NCBI GenBank assembly: GCA_028571685.1
Contig: CM053140.1
Coordinates: forward strand, 22,797,501-22,861,500
DNA: 64,000 bases
Reading direction: 5' to 3'
Source of the DNA: Heterohyrax brucei
Lineage: Eukaryota; Chordata; Mammalia; Hyracoidea; Procaviidae
Each line of letters starts with the position of its first letter. Within the stretch, counting starts at the first letter, position 1. The notes under the pieces are model-generated. The model worked only from the letters and a program-made list of their open reading frames with translations, had not been told where the DNA came from and made no database searches. Shown in pieces: positions 10,855 through 22,135 of this stretch. Made by a program: the position numbers and the translations under genes.

Positions 10855-11008
10855 TCCAGTGCCGTTGAATCAATTCTGACTCATAAAGACTCTATAGGAC
10901 AGAGGAGAACTGCTCCATAGAGTTTCCAAGGAGCACCTCGTGGATTAGAACTGCCCGTCTCCTGGTTAGCAGAGTAGCACTAAACCACTATGCCACCAGA
11001 GTTTCCTC
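10855..11008 (-). mobile_element. RTE-mobilised SINE, antisense
   Basis: It reads from 'ccagtgccgttgaatcaat' to 'ccaccagagtttcc' on the + strand, which is the reverse of the family consensus. The counterpart in block B's right copy is 61,076-61,220. Confidence 0.85.
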
Positions 11009-11355
11009 GGATAATTATAGACAGTAGCAATTCTTGTTGGTACTTATCTTAAAAATGTCTCCACCTAGTTGGAAAGGTCTTTCAGAAGCTGTTCTGGAGC
11101 TATAGCACTTCAGAGGCTGGAGAACAGGGAGCGGTGATCTTGCCCTGCCCTCATTCCTTTGACTCATAAAAGATACACGTGAGTTTTGAAGAGCAAAAGA
11201 TAATTTATTTCCCTTTTATGAAACTATTACTTAAGACAAACATACCTTTTATCTTGTCTAGGACCTTCAGCCAAGGTCTGTAAGTTGGTCTTTGCAGTTC
11301 AGTCACAGTTATTTTCTTGATCTACTCAAAAATTCTGCTTTCTTAGCCACCTCAG

Positions 11356-11520
11356 TCGGAAACCCTGGTGGCCATACTGGGTTAAGTGCAGCATTGGCTA
11401 ACTGAAAGGTCACCAGTTGGAATCCACCAGGCGCTCCCTGGAAACTCTATGGGGCAGTTTTACTCTGACCTCTAGGGTCACTAGCAGTTGGACCTGACTC
11501 GACAGCAGTGGGTTTTTATC
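11356..11520 (+). mobile_element. RTE-mobilised SINE
   Basis: The start 'ggaaaccctggtggc', the middle 'ccaccaggcgctcc' and the tail 'gactcgacagcagtgggttt' are all present. The counterpart is at 61,604-61,760. Confidence 0.9.
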
Positions 11521-12070
11521 CACCTCAATTAGCTTAGCCAAGATACTCCCCACGCTGAGGAGGAGGATTTGGGCATGAAAGATTTCTTCGACATGTGGAA
11601 CTAGCTGTCAGTCTCCAAGAATTTGAACCAGAAATATCCTAAAATCAGACTGGGGGTGTGGGGGGACTCTGCTACAAGTAAAGCTTATACTGGCTATGAC
11701 TCGACAAGACACGGAAGTCTCAACAAGACATATAAGACAACACTTAACAGAAAAACATTTCTTCACAAAAATAGAGACAGTGCACATGATAATAGGAAAA
11801 ATAAAACCAAGTCTGGGGTTAAATTGGCCCCATTTGCAACCCAAGGTCAAACTTTTGGAGCTTTCCACACACAACAAACACTGCCTACCTCACTAACACA
11901 ATCTTTCAAAACTTCTCACAGAAAATTACAAACCAGGGGTCTCTGCACCTGAATACAAACTTGACCAAAATACTGAGTGGCTGAAAAATAGGTTTCTGGA
12001 CAGAAGGCCAGTATGAAAAGTAAAGCTGGTCGGGCAGAAAAAGTTTAAAAGAAGTTCTCTGGCTCTAGCC

Positions 12071-12994
12071 AAGGGCCCAGGAGGTGGAGGGGTGACCCAC
12101 GCAACCAGAAACCAAGGTGGGGTCACAACGAATGGTGGAAGATGGAGTCTCCACCAAGTGCAGAAAAATGAGAGGCGTCAGTCTTGGTAGCTGCTTATTT
12201 CTTCACTGCGGGCAAGTGAACATCTCCAGGACAGACACAAATGGTGTCAATCAGAGGTGAGGACAGAGATGAGAGAAAAGGAATGGTCCAAGAAGACAGA
12301 GTACCAGCAGATTCTTTTCTCCAGAATGAGGCAACAGTAGCCAAGAATCGAGTAGGGTAAGGGGGATCTGACCCCACCCACAAGGCTTGATGGATGTCTT
12401 CTGCCTGTTATCAAAAGTCTAGGCCTTCCAGGACTTTTCCCTAGGACTTACTGCAAAATTCAAACCCAAAGACAAAGCGGGCCAAGACAATTGAGGGTTA
12501 TCAGTTCCCAGCCCTCTATTCAAAAGGAGAGGCCACAAACCCAACACATGTATCCAGAACTTTCTAAAGAGAAGACCAAACACAAGGGAAAAGGGGGGAA
12601 TAGTTGTACTGTGGAGGAAGGAGAGAGAGGTAAGTTTAAGAAGCAGAGAAGAAAAATTTTCTTGTTCCTTTACCTGTCCATAACCCGGAGTAGTCACACA
12701 TCTTTGGACAAGGCTTGTAGTCACAATTGTCTGGCGGCTGCTTGTCTGGTCATTTCAGTAAGGTAGCTTGTCCACATCCATCCTTCAGGGTCAGGGGTCT
12801 TTCATTGTGGACACAGGGAAGCTTAAATATGATAAATCTGGAATGATGCTTGCATCCACAACGGAAGTTCATGATTACAAAGAAAAATGTTCAGACTAAA
12901 CTTGAGGCCAGGTGGAGCCATCCAAAGGATATCAATCAGACAGGAATCACATGGACATAGATGGACCACAGAAACTCTCAGGGCATACCAGTCA
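12071..12994. other. No recognised feature
   Basis: The block B match to the right copy ends at about 12,070 ('ggctctag'). The rest has open frames of up to 101 codons on either strand (12,419-12,724 -, 12,491-12,766 +) with low-complexity K/G/E or S/L content and no motif. I see no gene. Confidence 0.4.
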
Positions 12995-13115
12995 AGTGTT
13001 GTCTTCTAACCAAAGGATCAGCAGATCAAATCCAGTAGGCAAGCCTTAGAAACTCCATGGTGCAGTTAGACCCACTGTGAGTTGGAATGGACTTGACAGC
13101 AGTGGGATTGGTTTA
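12995..13115 (+). mobile_element. RTE-mobilised SINE, 5'-truncated
   Basis: Starting at 'cttctaaccaaaggatcagc', it keeps 'aaactccatggtgcag' and the tail 'ggacttgacagcagtgggat'. The first third of the element is missing or worn. Confidence 0.75.
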
Positions 13116-13720
13116 TTGTATTTTTGTCTAGACCATGGAGGAGGGTACTGCAGCCATCCTAGTGAGAGATGTTGGTGGCCTGCACGAAGACTGAGGGAAT
13201 GCACACACACTGAATGCAAGGACATGAAATATTCAGGAGGCAGAAGAGATAGCCTGTGGTGACGATGGACATGGGAGGTGACAAATAAGAAGCACCAAGT
13301 TTGGGACATCAGGCTCTGTATTTGGTGACAGGGGAAAGAGCAGTTTCAGAGATGACAAAGACTTTAGGGTGGCCATGCTGGGGCCAAGTAGTCGAAGTAA
13401 TGTCCCAGGAGGGGAGTGGGCAAGGGGTGTGGATTTGGACACCTAGAGTTGGTCAGCAGAATCCACATAAATGGATGAGTTCACTCAGCAAATTAAGAAC
13501 AATACAAGAAGGGTTTGATACAAATAATGGTAGAGAAACGATTTCATTATCAATTAGAGCCTAAGGCCTTTCTTACTTGTGGGCTCGGTTGTCAGGACAG
13601 GTGCCAGAGAGGATGCTGGGAAGGACATGGAAGTCACAGCTTCTGCAGAAGAAACACCAGAATGGAAATCTAAGGAGAATGCTCTCTAAGAATACGCCAA
13701 TGGTTAGTAGGGATGACATA
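13116..13720. other. Possible old mammalian repeat, family not assigned
   Basis: The stretch 'gtgagagatgttggtggcctg' and what follows resembles an old repeat widespread in mammals, but I cannot name the family. There is no coding signal. Confidence 0.3.
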
Positions 13721-13721
13721 C

Positions 13722-14212
13722 TGTCTTAGTCATGTGGTGCTGCTCCAACAGAAATATTACAAGTACAAGGCTTTTCAAAGAGAAATTTTATTCTGCCAGT
13801 ATATAGTAGACTACAAGTCGAAATTCAGATCCAGGAGAAGGCTTTCACTGTTGGCTCTGGAACAAGGTCTTTGCCTTCACTTTTCCCCTGGTTGGGGAGC
13901 ATGTAAAGCACAGGGACCTGAGGTCCTTCTCCAAGGACGTGCTCTGCTCCTGCTACACCTTCTTGTTGCTATAAAGTCCCCAAATCTCTCTGCTGGCTTC
14001 TTTCTTTTCTATCTCAAGGAATTGCCTCAAGGCACAACACAATCATACACACTGAGTCCTGCCCCACCAACACAAATGTCACCAATCCTCCCTCGTGAAC
14101 ATCACAGAGGCAAGGTTTATAGCATATAGGTACATCACACAGTATCAGGAATCATGGTCTAGCCAAATTGCTACACACATCTTTGGGAGGACACAACACA
14201 AACCACAACAGG
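13722..14212 (-). mobile_element. MaLR-type solo LTR, antisense
   Basis: It starts 'tgtcttagtcatgtggtgct' and ends 'acacaacacaaaccacaaca'. It contains an antisense poly(A)-signal-like 'ttttattctg'. Only its last ~120 bp are present in A' (about 45,830-45,950). Confidence 0.7.
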
Positions 14213-14459
14213 TACTACTAAGGACGGAAATGTACAGTTCTCTGTGACACCCAGAAACAGAGCATCAGGCTCAAGCAGGGGGGCAAAGAAGAGACTGTCA
14301 TTATCCCCAACTGGAGCCACAATCTCTGTATGTCTACTGTAGGACCTTTTCATTTTCTGACAGTAAGTAGTGGTGGGGGAGCGACTGGCAGGTCCAGGAG
14401 CTCCTATTGTTCAGGAGATGTGGAGTGGCACCCCATTACAGGGTCTGCGATGCTCACTG

Positions 14460-15250
14460 GACCTGGCCAGATTCGTTACCATAAAAACAACACTGTTCCT
14501 CCAAGATATAGGCAGGTGCTGCCCTCAGCTGCTGTTAAAAGATCAAGGACATCAAAGTAGGACACTACCACCTGCTAAGACCTTCAGCACGGGGACACGG
14601 GTCAGAGGCAAGTTATCCTATCACATCATCACGGGCAAAGACGTAGATGATGAGAGTCAAAAAGAGCCCCCAGACATCCTCCAACTTCCTCACACTAGAG
14701 ATAAAAAAAATCATGAAGGATCGCCATAATCCAAATATTTTAATGCTGTTGCAAATCATAGAGAATAACCTCATCTTCGGTATAGTGATGCAATACGTAC
14801 CTGGAGGGGACTTGTGTGATCACCCAGAGATTCTTGGCTTCATGAGTGAAAAAGAGTCCCTGATAAAATTCCATTAACTAGTGAAGGCCCTACAGGTGTG
14901 CCACAACAAGTATACTGCACACACAGATAACAAACCAGAAAATGTGTTCTTGAATGTCAGAAAGAACATTAAACTCGCTCACTTTGATTTTGTAAAGTGA
15001 ATTCACCAAGGAGGGCAGGCTGAACACTTGCTGTGGGAGGCTCCCTTATTATGCCCCAGAACTCCTACCTGGATAAAAGTACCAAGGACACCCTCGTGGG
15101 TGTGTGGAGCCTGGCAGTCACTCCGTATTTCGTGGCAAGTGGATCTCCACCTTTTCATAGAGATGCCTTAAATGAGCCATGCAAGTAGGTACTGCAGGAA
15201 GAATATAACATTCCTTTCCATATGTCTGTGTCAAATACTCATTTGTCGCC
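14460..15250 (+). pseudogene. MARK/SMOK-like kinase pseudogene, copy K1 (kinase domain only)
   Basis: The translation in shifting frames follows a MARK-type kinase from the N-lobe ('GTRVRGKLSYHIITGKDV', about 14,590) through 'HNPNILMLLQIIENN', 'MQYVPGGDLCDH' and the catalytic loop region (His-Thr-Asp at 14,920-14,928, 'NKPENV') to 'YYAPELL' and the C-lobe. The DFG position is damaged (HFD). Multiple frameshifts and stops are present, for example the TAA at 14,876. The copy breaks off at about 15,250 in the C-lobe and runs straight into the 5' flank of the next copy. Its upstream edge (14,460-14,560) matches 20,610-20,700, so K1 and K3 share a start. It is certainly non-functional. Confidence 0.85.
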
Positions 15251-16790
15251 CACTTGCTCCATTTTAACTGTAACACAAGGGTAGCTCTTATCCCAAAGCC
15301 CATTAGTCTCTGACACCACATTGAACATGCCGCAGAGCCACTTAATGTTTTCCGCTGAAGAGGAAATCTGTGTGGGAACTACCATCTCCTAAGAACCAAC
15401 GGCAAGGGGGCATCTGCCGGAGTCAATTTATCCTGGAACATCAACACTGCCAAGAGGTAGCCAAGAAACGAGCTGAGAAGAGTCAACGGGCATCCTCCAA
15501 ACTTCAAATACTAGAAACAGAGATAAAAATCTTAAAGGATCTCCATCCTTTGAGAACTTTAATACTGTTCCTTGCCAGAGAACAACTACATCTTTGGTAC
15601 AGTGACAGAGTACGTCACTACAGGCGTCCTGTGTGATCATCTGGAGGCTCATAGCTCCATGAGCCAAAACGAGGCCCCCAAAATATTTGACCAATTAGAG
15701 TTGGCCTTGCAGGTTTGTTACAACAACTGTGTTATACACAGGGATATCAAGCTACAACATGTGCTTTTGGATGAGAGAAGGAATATCAAACTTCCTGACA
15801 TTGGTTTGAGAACTGAATTCACCAATGGGAGTGACCCGAATGTTTTCTGCGGCAGTTTCCATTACAGCGCCTAGAATTCCTACAAGGTGAAAAGTACCAC
15901 GGACCCCCTTAGATGTGTGGAGCCTGGAAATCACTGTGTACTTCAAGATAAGTGGATCTCTGCCTCTGCATGATGACATCATGGAGAAACAATATGACAT
16001 TCCGTTCCATATGTCTACAACATGTGAATATATGCTAAGCCAAATACTCACCGGAGACACAAGAAAGACAGCCATATCAGAAGACATGCTAGAACTTCCA
16101 TATGTGAATATGGATAATGAAGAAAAACCAAAGAGGTATGTGCAGCCGCTCCGAGACTATGAGGACCCCAGATGAACTGAGGCCAAAGTGAACACAGCTG
16201 AAAGGCAGAACGAGTTTCTTGACTCACTGTTGAATCAAAAATACAGTGACGTGATGGACACCCATCTGATCCTAGGTTACGACCTACCCGAGATGGAGAG
16301 TCATGCCAGAACCGTGGAAACCCAGGGTGCAGCACATTGCACTGATAGCCACACACCTTCCCCAACCCATAAGCTACATCCTCCTATCCATGCTAAACCC
16401 AAATGACATAGGTACGCCATACCTGCCATTCCCACCTATGACTACTGTTTCTATAACGTTTTCAACCGTTTAGCTGATAAAAGGAAGGGGGCCTCCATCA
16501 TATGTGCTTCTCTCTGTCTCCCTTGTAATGTCCTCCCTGCCCCAACAACCGAGGATAGCCTGGGCAGAGCTCAACCAAACCTTTGGGCTATGTTCCAAGG
16601 CTAGAAAAAGTGCATTATTGGAATCCAGTAGATTCCCCACCTGTGTTTCCATGGCTACCCCTTCTGAGCAGACCATCAGTAAGAATGGTGGAGCACCAGC
16701 AGAAACCAGTTTCCCACAGTAAGTCTCACAACTAAGATCCTTCACTGATGAGCAGGTGGGAGGTACCTGACCAGATGGTGAACCCAGCTT
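15251..16790 (+). pseudogene. MARK/SMOK-like kinase pseudogene, copy K2 (kinase, UBA, part of spacer)
   Basis: The 5' flank 'taacacaagggtagctctta' and the start region ATG CCG CAG AGC CAC (ATG near 15,328) match the open copy at 52.5 kb. The kinase part retains 'IHRDIKLQHVLLDERRNIKL' (HRD Asp codon 15,743-15,745) and 'DIGL' (Asp codon 15,797-15,799). It continues with 'VQPLRDYEDPR' and a TGA at the kinase/UBA linker, then a UBA-like 'DSLLNQKYSDVMDTHLILG' and the spacer up to 'GGAPAETSFPQ'. Several frameshifts break it. At about 16,790 it is fused to a second 3' half (K2b). No UTR or poly(A) follows. Confidence 0.85.
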
Positions 16791-18165
16791 CTCCCTCTGT
16801 CACTGGGAGTCACCCAGAACTTCATGGTAAGTGGACCTTGCCCTTTTCAGAGACAAACCTGAACTGAGCTACAAAACGAGGCACTGCATGAAGAATATGA
16901 TAGTCCTACTCCACAAGTCTACGCCATGTGAACACTCACTGAGCCAGATGCTCACTGGTGACCCGAGAACGAGAGCCACATCAGAGGACATTCTAGGACA
17001 CCCACAGATGAAACTGATGATGATGAAGAAAACAAAAGGTGTATGTGCAGTCACTCCCAGATTGTGAGGGCCCCCGGTGTACTGAGACCACAGTGAATAG
17101 GCAGGAAGAGATGCATTACTCACTCTTGAATCAAAAATGCAATCATGTGAAGGGCATCCATCTGATCAAAGCTCACAACACATATGAAATGGAGAGTAAC
17201 GCCAGGACCAAGAAACCCCAGACTACAGCGTACTGCACTGACGGACACGCACCTTTTCATCCCATGACGAACATCCTATCAACTCAGCTAATTCAAGTGG
17301 AGTAGCTAGACTGTACCTGACATTCCGACCTGTGACCACTATTTCTGAAACTCTTTGAAGAGTCTGATAGAAACAAGAGGGCCTCAATGGTGTGTTTCTC
17401 ATTGAGTCTCCCTTGCAAAGCCCTTCCTGCACCAACAACCCAGGATAGCCTGGGCAGTGTCCGACCAAACCTGGGGACTGTGCACCAAGGTGAGAAATTG
17501 TGTAGTGCCACAAATCAGCACAGTCCCTGCAAGTGTTTCTGCGGCAGCGTTCTCATCCCAGACCATCAACAAGGATGATGGAGCCCCGGTGAAAACCAGT
17601 TTCCAAGTGGAAGGGTCAGAGTTAAGCTCCTTCAATGATCAGCAGGTGCAGGAGATACCTCAGCAGACTGTGAACCCAGCCTCTCCCTCTGTGAACAGCC
17701 AGGACATGCAGGGTGTCACTGGGAGATTCTTTAAACTCATAACTTTTTTGCACTTTTATCAAAAGGGAACAAAAACTGTGACAGCAAAGTTGTACAGAAG
17801 ACACTCAAATCTCTACAAGCGAACCCCTGCTGTCTCGAGTTAAAGTGGAGGATTAAAAGTACCAGTTCCATGGAGCCCAAGGAGACGATACAGGAGGTCT
17901 GGCAAGTGGTGGACACCCACTGACAAGTACACGCTGCTGTGTATGAACAGCACACCAGGACTGCAATACTTTGTCAAGTGCAGGATGGAGATGTGCACAC
18001 TGCTTGTGTGGACCCTCAATAAGGGGGCAGGGGAGAGATTTCAGGCACCTCTGAGGGCTTCAATCACATCGCTTCAAAAACGAGCAGGGAGCGTGTACTT
18101 CATAGTGCTGTCAGCAGGTGCCAGGCACAAAAGAGGAGTTCTCACATTTAAGCTCCCACACAATC
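16791..18165 (+). pseudogene. MARK/SMOK-like pseudogene, second 3' half K2b (C-lobe, UBA, spacer, KA1)
   Basis: The sequence restarts within the C-lobe ('gggagtcacccagaacttca', near 16,805), about 880 bp after the same point in K2. It then runs through a UBA-like segment (17,110-17,190), the spacer ('DDGAPVKTSF', 'VNPASPSVNSQDMQG') and a KA1-like end (17,840-18,120: 'KSTSSMEPKE' in one frame, then 'QVHAAVYEQHT'). This is the only complete 3' end of the first locus. Stops and frameshifts occur throughout. It is followed by an RTE tail. Confidence 0.8.
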
Positions 18166-18240
18166 GGGCAGTGTTTCCTTCTGTTGCACGGAGTCACTGT
18201 GAGTTGGAACCTACTTGACAGGACCAAACCACATAACCCT
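18166..18240 (+). mobile_element. RTE 3' tail fused to kinase 3' end
   Basis: The stretch 'gtgtttccttctgttgcacg' and then 'gagttggaacctacttgaca' is the RTE 3' terminus (compare 45,594-45,660). It directly follows the KA1 remnant and is also present after copy K4 (28,631-28,715), but not after the open copy at 52.5 kb. Confidence 0.7.
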
Positions 18241-19855
18241 GTAATAGGAACTGAGAGAATAGCAATTGAGATGTTTCAATAAACAGATGCAGTACTGCAA
18301 GCACTCATTTGTCTGTACGCAGAAATCTGGACGACAGCTACCTGGCCAACCAACTACAAGTGATCCTTTCTTCTACTCGTTCCAGAGAGAGGTGATCAAA
18401 CACAACACAGAGATTACTGTGAAACTTCTTTAACATCAAAAACGAGTAAAATTTTGCTGAAGATCATTTTGGTGTGATTACTGACTTTTGTGTGAGGCCT
18501 TTCTAGCCATGGCCTTGTAACGCCTACCCAGGTGATCGGGCAGGACAGTGTGACAGTGCGGCTGAGGCCCACTGAGACCGTTGGTCACTATCTCCTTAAG
18601 TGAGGGAGAGCAGCGAGGGAGATTTGGCCACCACCAAGGAAGAACGGCCTTGAGCTGAGTCTTTGGGCCTGGATCACTGTGCTGTAAAGCTCTTGGAAGC
18701 AGGTGCTAGAGAGAGCGCAAGCTGAGAACTGGTGGCAGAAGAGACCGAGCAGCAGGAGACATCATCACGGACTTCTGTTTTAGTCAGCTAGGGCTGCTGT
18801 AACAGAAATACACAGAGTGGATGGCTTTAACAAAGGAAGGTTTATACTTACACAGTCTGGTAGGCTACGAGTCCAAATTCAGGATGTCTGCTCCAGGGGA
18901 AGGTTCTCCCCCTTGTCGGCTCTGGAGGAAAGTCTGGTATTGTATTAGTCTTGTCCAGGGAGCGTCTTGGTGCAGGAACCTCAGGTCTGAAGGACACGCT
19001 CTTCTCCCGGTGCTGCTTGCTTGATAGTGTGAGGTTCTCATTTCTCTGCCTGCTTCCTTTTCCTTTTCTCTCCTCCAAGATGAAAGGATTAAGGGTGGGG
19101 CAAGCCATACTCCAGGGAAACTCCGGATTTATACTCTGGCCCTAATCCTTTAACACACAGCATAGGAAAACTACAAAATCGAGGACAGTCACAAGATGCT
19201 GGGAATCATGGCCCGGCCACATGGCTACACATATTTTTGGGTGGACACAGTTCAATCCATGATATCTTTCTACTCCACAAAGACAGAAAGGTGAGTGCCT
19301 TTGATCAGTGGCTGAGAGTTAGGGAGAGGCTAGCTTTCAGGAGGTGGGCAGAATAGTCTATGTGGAAACAAACAATGGAAATCCTATGGCAAATGTGGTA
19401 TCTCTTTGGAGTCCACAGCTGGGAGTAACACAGAGAGCCTGAAGTCCTCTGTAAATAGTGGGACCAAAACTATCAACAAGCAATAAAGGATAAAAGAATC
19501 AAAGCATTAACAACAATCTGGGACAGTGATATAAGCCCCCCGTAAACTATGCAAATTTCCTCAAGGTTGTTTTTCAGAAGAAACCAAAGATGGAAGCAAC
19601 TCTGAGGACATGAGCAGAAACTCCCACTTCAACAGCTACATGTCCTCCTAATGGGAGCACCAGACATCCAGTCAGGACCTGGGGATGGAACCAAAGAACC
19701 AAGACACTGCATGCACAACACCCCTTAAGAAGTCCTGCTACCAGTCCCAGAAAGCCTCAGAGGAAAGAACTTTCTAGATCCTTTAACTGATTCCACCTCA
19801 AGTGATCTGCTTCAGGTTCAGGAGATCACAGTGGCAACTTTAGTCACCTGATGGG
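18241..19855. repeat. Kinase 3' flank, duplicate 1
   Basis: This flank recurs at 28,690-29,735 and 62,313-63,490. It starts with an RTE reverse-transcriptase piece (about 18,250-18,470: 'attgagatgtttcaataaac' to 'attttgctgaagatcatttt'). Unassigned sequence with 'ctagccatggccttgtaac' and 'caggtgctagagagagc' follows, then 'agctgggagtaacacagaga' after the LTR at 18,777-19,263. No gene is apparent. Confidence 0.8.
18777..19263 (-). mobile_element. MaLR-type solo LTR inserted in 3' flank duplicate 1
   Basis: It reads from 'tgttttagtcagctagggct' to 'cacagttcaatccatgata'. The other two flank copies are uninterrupted at this point (about 29,265 and 62,890), so this LTR arrived after, or was lost from, the duplicates; insertion is the simpler reading. 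Confidence 0.75.
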
Positions 19856-19859
19856 TGGA

Positions 19860-20605
19860 TAACTGGGCTCTCCCTCCCCCAGGCACCAGGATGCAACTTT
19901 CACAGCAGCAAAATTTATTAAGTCAAAGGACCTTACAAACAAGGAAGGGGTCAGTCTCTATGAGTGGGGAAAGACCTGGTACAAAGCACATAGGGTTCCT
20001 TATATTGCTCAGGGTAAAAGGTGCTGTCCTAGTGAGGAGGGGTAACTAAGAAACATCCTTTGGTTTCAGTTTTAGAGTTATATGTCACCAAATGCACGAT
20101 GGGGCCCCTCCTGAAGAATAAGATAGTAATATGCAGATAGAATAAAAGTAGGGGCTAGGTCATTTCTAGAATGTCCTCCTGTATGTAGCCACATCTCAAA
20201 CTGCCAGGAGGAATTGCTACATCTGCAATTACCCTTCTCAAATGCAAACTGGGTGTTTAGTAATCATATGATGAGGCGATCTACGGTGGCAATCAGGTTC
20301 TCTAAGCTCACCTTTTCATTTCCCCTTTGAGGTGACATGCGCCCAAAATCTTGAAGGGAATGTGGGAAGTCGACTCACTCTGGCTACTTCCTGCTGTTTG
20401 GGGTTGTAGCCCTGCCTACCTGTCAGACCTGTGTTCTTCAAGTACCCTGTCTTGAAAACATTGAGATGCCTCATCTACCTTCCACCTGGTCGGTGGGTAT
20501 AGACTGTATATCCTTGTAGGACCATGAGATTCACTAGGAAAGGTTGTAGCTTTGAGCCATGTCTTTTATCTTAGAAGCCAAATTTAAGATGTGTCATATG
20601 TTGTC
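19860..20605 (-). mobile_element. Endogenous-retrovirus-type LTR, antisense
   Basis: The stretch contains an antisense AATAAA ('aaatttattaagtc', about 19,910) near its start and a CA/TG-bounded LTR-like layout. It matches 63,490-64,000 at the right edge of the window. No gag, pol or env frame was seen. The family is not assigned. Confidence 0.45.
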
Positions 20606-20609
20606 CTGG

Positions 20610-22135
20610 ACCTGGGCAGATTTATTAACATAAAAACAACACAATACCTTGAGATGTAGGCAGGTTCTGCCCTCAGCTGCAGTTAAAAGGTCAAAGAAAT
20701 CAATGGGGGACACGACCATCTGCTAAGACAATCCACAAGGGGATGTGTTTCAGAGTCAAGTTATCTCAGCACAAGATCACAGGCAAAGAGGTAGCCGACA
20801 ATAGTCCAAAAGGGCCAACAGACATCCTCCAACCTCCTGACACTACACCAAGAGATAAAAATCATGAAAGATCACCAGAATCCAAATATTTTAATGCTGT
20901 TGGAAGACACAGAGAACAACATCTTTGGTATGGTGACAGAGTACGTAACTGCAGGGGACTTGTGTGATCATCTAGACACTCACGCCTTCCTGAGCCAAAA
21001 AGAGGCCCCCAAATATTTTGCCAATTGGTGCTGGCCCTACAGGTTTGCCACAACAACTGTGTCACACATGGGGTTATCAGACCAGACAACGTGCAATTGG
21101 ATGAAAGAAGGAACATCAAACTTGCCGACATTGGTTTGGGAGCTGAATTTACCAATGGCAGCAAGCTGAATATTTTCTGGAGCAGTCTCCATTATTGTGC
21201 CCAGAACTCCTACAGAGAGAGAAGTGCCATGGAAACCCTCAGACGTGTACAACCTGGAAGTCACCCTGTACCTCATGGTAAGTGGATCTCAGTCTTTTCA
21301 TGGAGAGACCTTAACTGAGCTACCAAAGAAGGTACTGGGGAAGAGCATGACATTCCAGACGTTCACCACATGGGACCACTTGCTAAGCCAAATATTCATT
21401 TGTGACACAAGAAAGACAGCCACATCAGAGGACATGTTAGATCATCCATGGATGAATATGGATAATGAAGAAAAACAAAAGTTAGGTGTACAGCCACTCC
21501 AAGACTATGAGGATTCTTGGTCTACTGTGGCCATGGTGAACAAGGGGTGCAGGCAGGAAGACATTCAGGACTACTTCTTCAATCAAAAATACAGTGAGGT
21601 CATGAGAACCAATCTGATCCTAGGTCCCAACACCTCTGAGGTGGAGAGTCATGCCAGTACCATGAAACCCCAGGGTGCAGCATACTGCAGTGACAGCCAC
21701 ACCTCTTTCTCATCCCATGGGGTACATTCTACCATTCGTGCTAAATCCAAATGACGTAGTTACACAGTACCTGCCATTGCCACACACGACTACTGTTCCT
21801 ATGATGCTCTGAAGAGCCTAGCAGATAGAAGCAAGGGGGGCTCCATGGTATGTGCTTCCTCCACGGTCTCCTTTGCCATGTCCTTCCTGCACCAACAATC
21901 CAGGATAGCCTGGGCAGAGCCCAACCAAACCTCAGGACCGTGTTCCAAGGTGAGGAAAAGTGCAGTGTCTCAAGCCAATAGATTCTCCGTGTGTGTTTCC
22001 ACAGCTGCCTCCTGTGCCCAGACCATGAGAAAGAATGCTGGAACCTCAGCAGAAACCAGTTTCCCACAGGGAGTGTCACAGTTAAGGTCCTTCAGTGATG
22101 AGCAGGTGGAAGGTACCTGACCAGACAGTGAACTC
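20610..22135 (+). pseudogene. MARK/SMOK-like kinase pseudogene, copy K3 (kinase, UBA, part of spacer)
   Basis: The N-lobe is readable as 'VKLSQHKITGKEVA' (about 20,750), then 'HQNPNILMLLEDTENN', 'VTEYVTAGDLCDHLDTHAFL' and a catalytic loop changed to His-Gly-Val (about 21,067). 'LADIGLG' follows (Asp codon 21,127-21,129). The longest open piece, 21,197-21,754, carries the C-lobe, 'VQPLQDYEDSW' and a UBA-like 'CRQEDIQDYFFNQKYSEVM' with no stop at the kinase/UBA junction. The spacer ends at 'GTSAETSFPQGVSQLRSFSD'. Frameshifts in the N-lobe and loss of HRD make it a pseudogene. Confidence 0.85.

Larger units (their letters stand above)
9906..12070. repeat. Block B: duplicated segment replacing RTE end
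   Basis: 9,906-10,290 matches 30,440-30,790, and 10,500-12,070 matches 60,690-62,312, all in the same orientation. Landmarks include 'ttttggacattatgttaag', paired SINEs (10,855 and 11,356 versus 61,076 and 61,604) and 'ggacagaaggccag'. The segment has no counterpart in block A', where the RTE runs on. No conserved coding frame is shared between the copies. Confidence 0.75.
1..14460. repeat. Segmental duplication block A (left copy)
   Basis: This stretch aligns collinearly with about 36,023-46,240 on the same strand. Shared landmarks are the split LTR with a nested L1 3' end (0.3-1.2 versus 36.3-37.2 kb), SINEs at 1.9 and 2.4 kb (37.9 and 39.7 kb), the promoter-like region (5.1-5.9 versus 42.9-43.7 kb), the RTE/LTR/RTE stack (9.0-9.9 versus 44.1-45.1 kb) and the final stretch (14.22-14.45 versus 45.97-46.2 kb). 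Only this copy has the L1 at 6.18-8.80 kb, the SINE at 2.89 kb and the replaced segment 9,906-13,720. The block runs off the left edge of the window. Read by eye; no identity value was computed. Confidence 0.85.
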
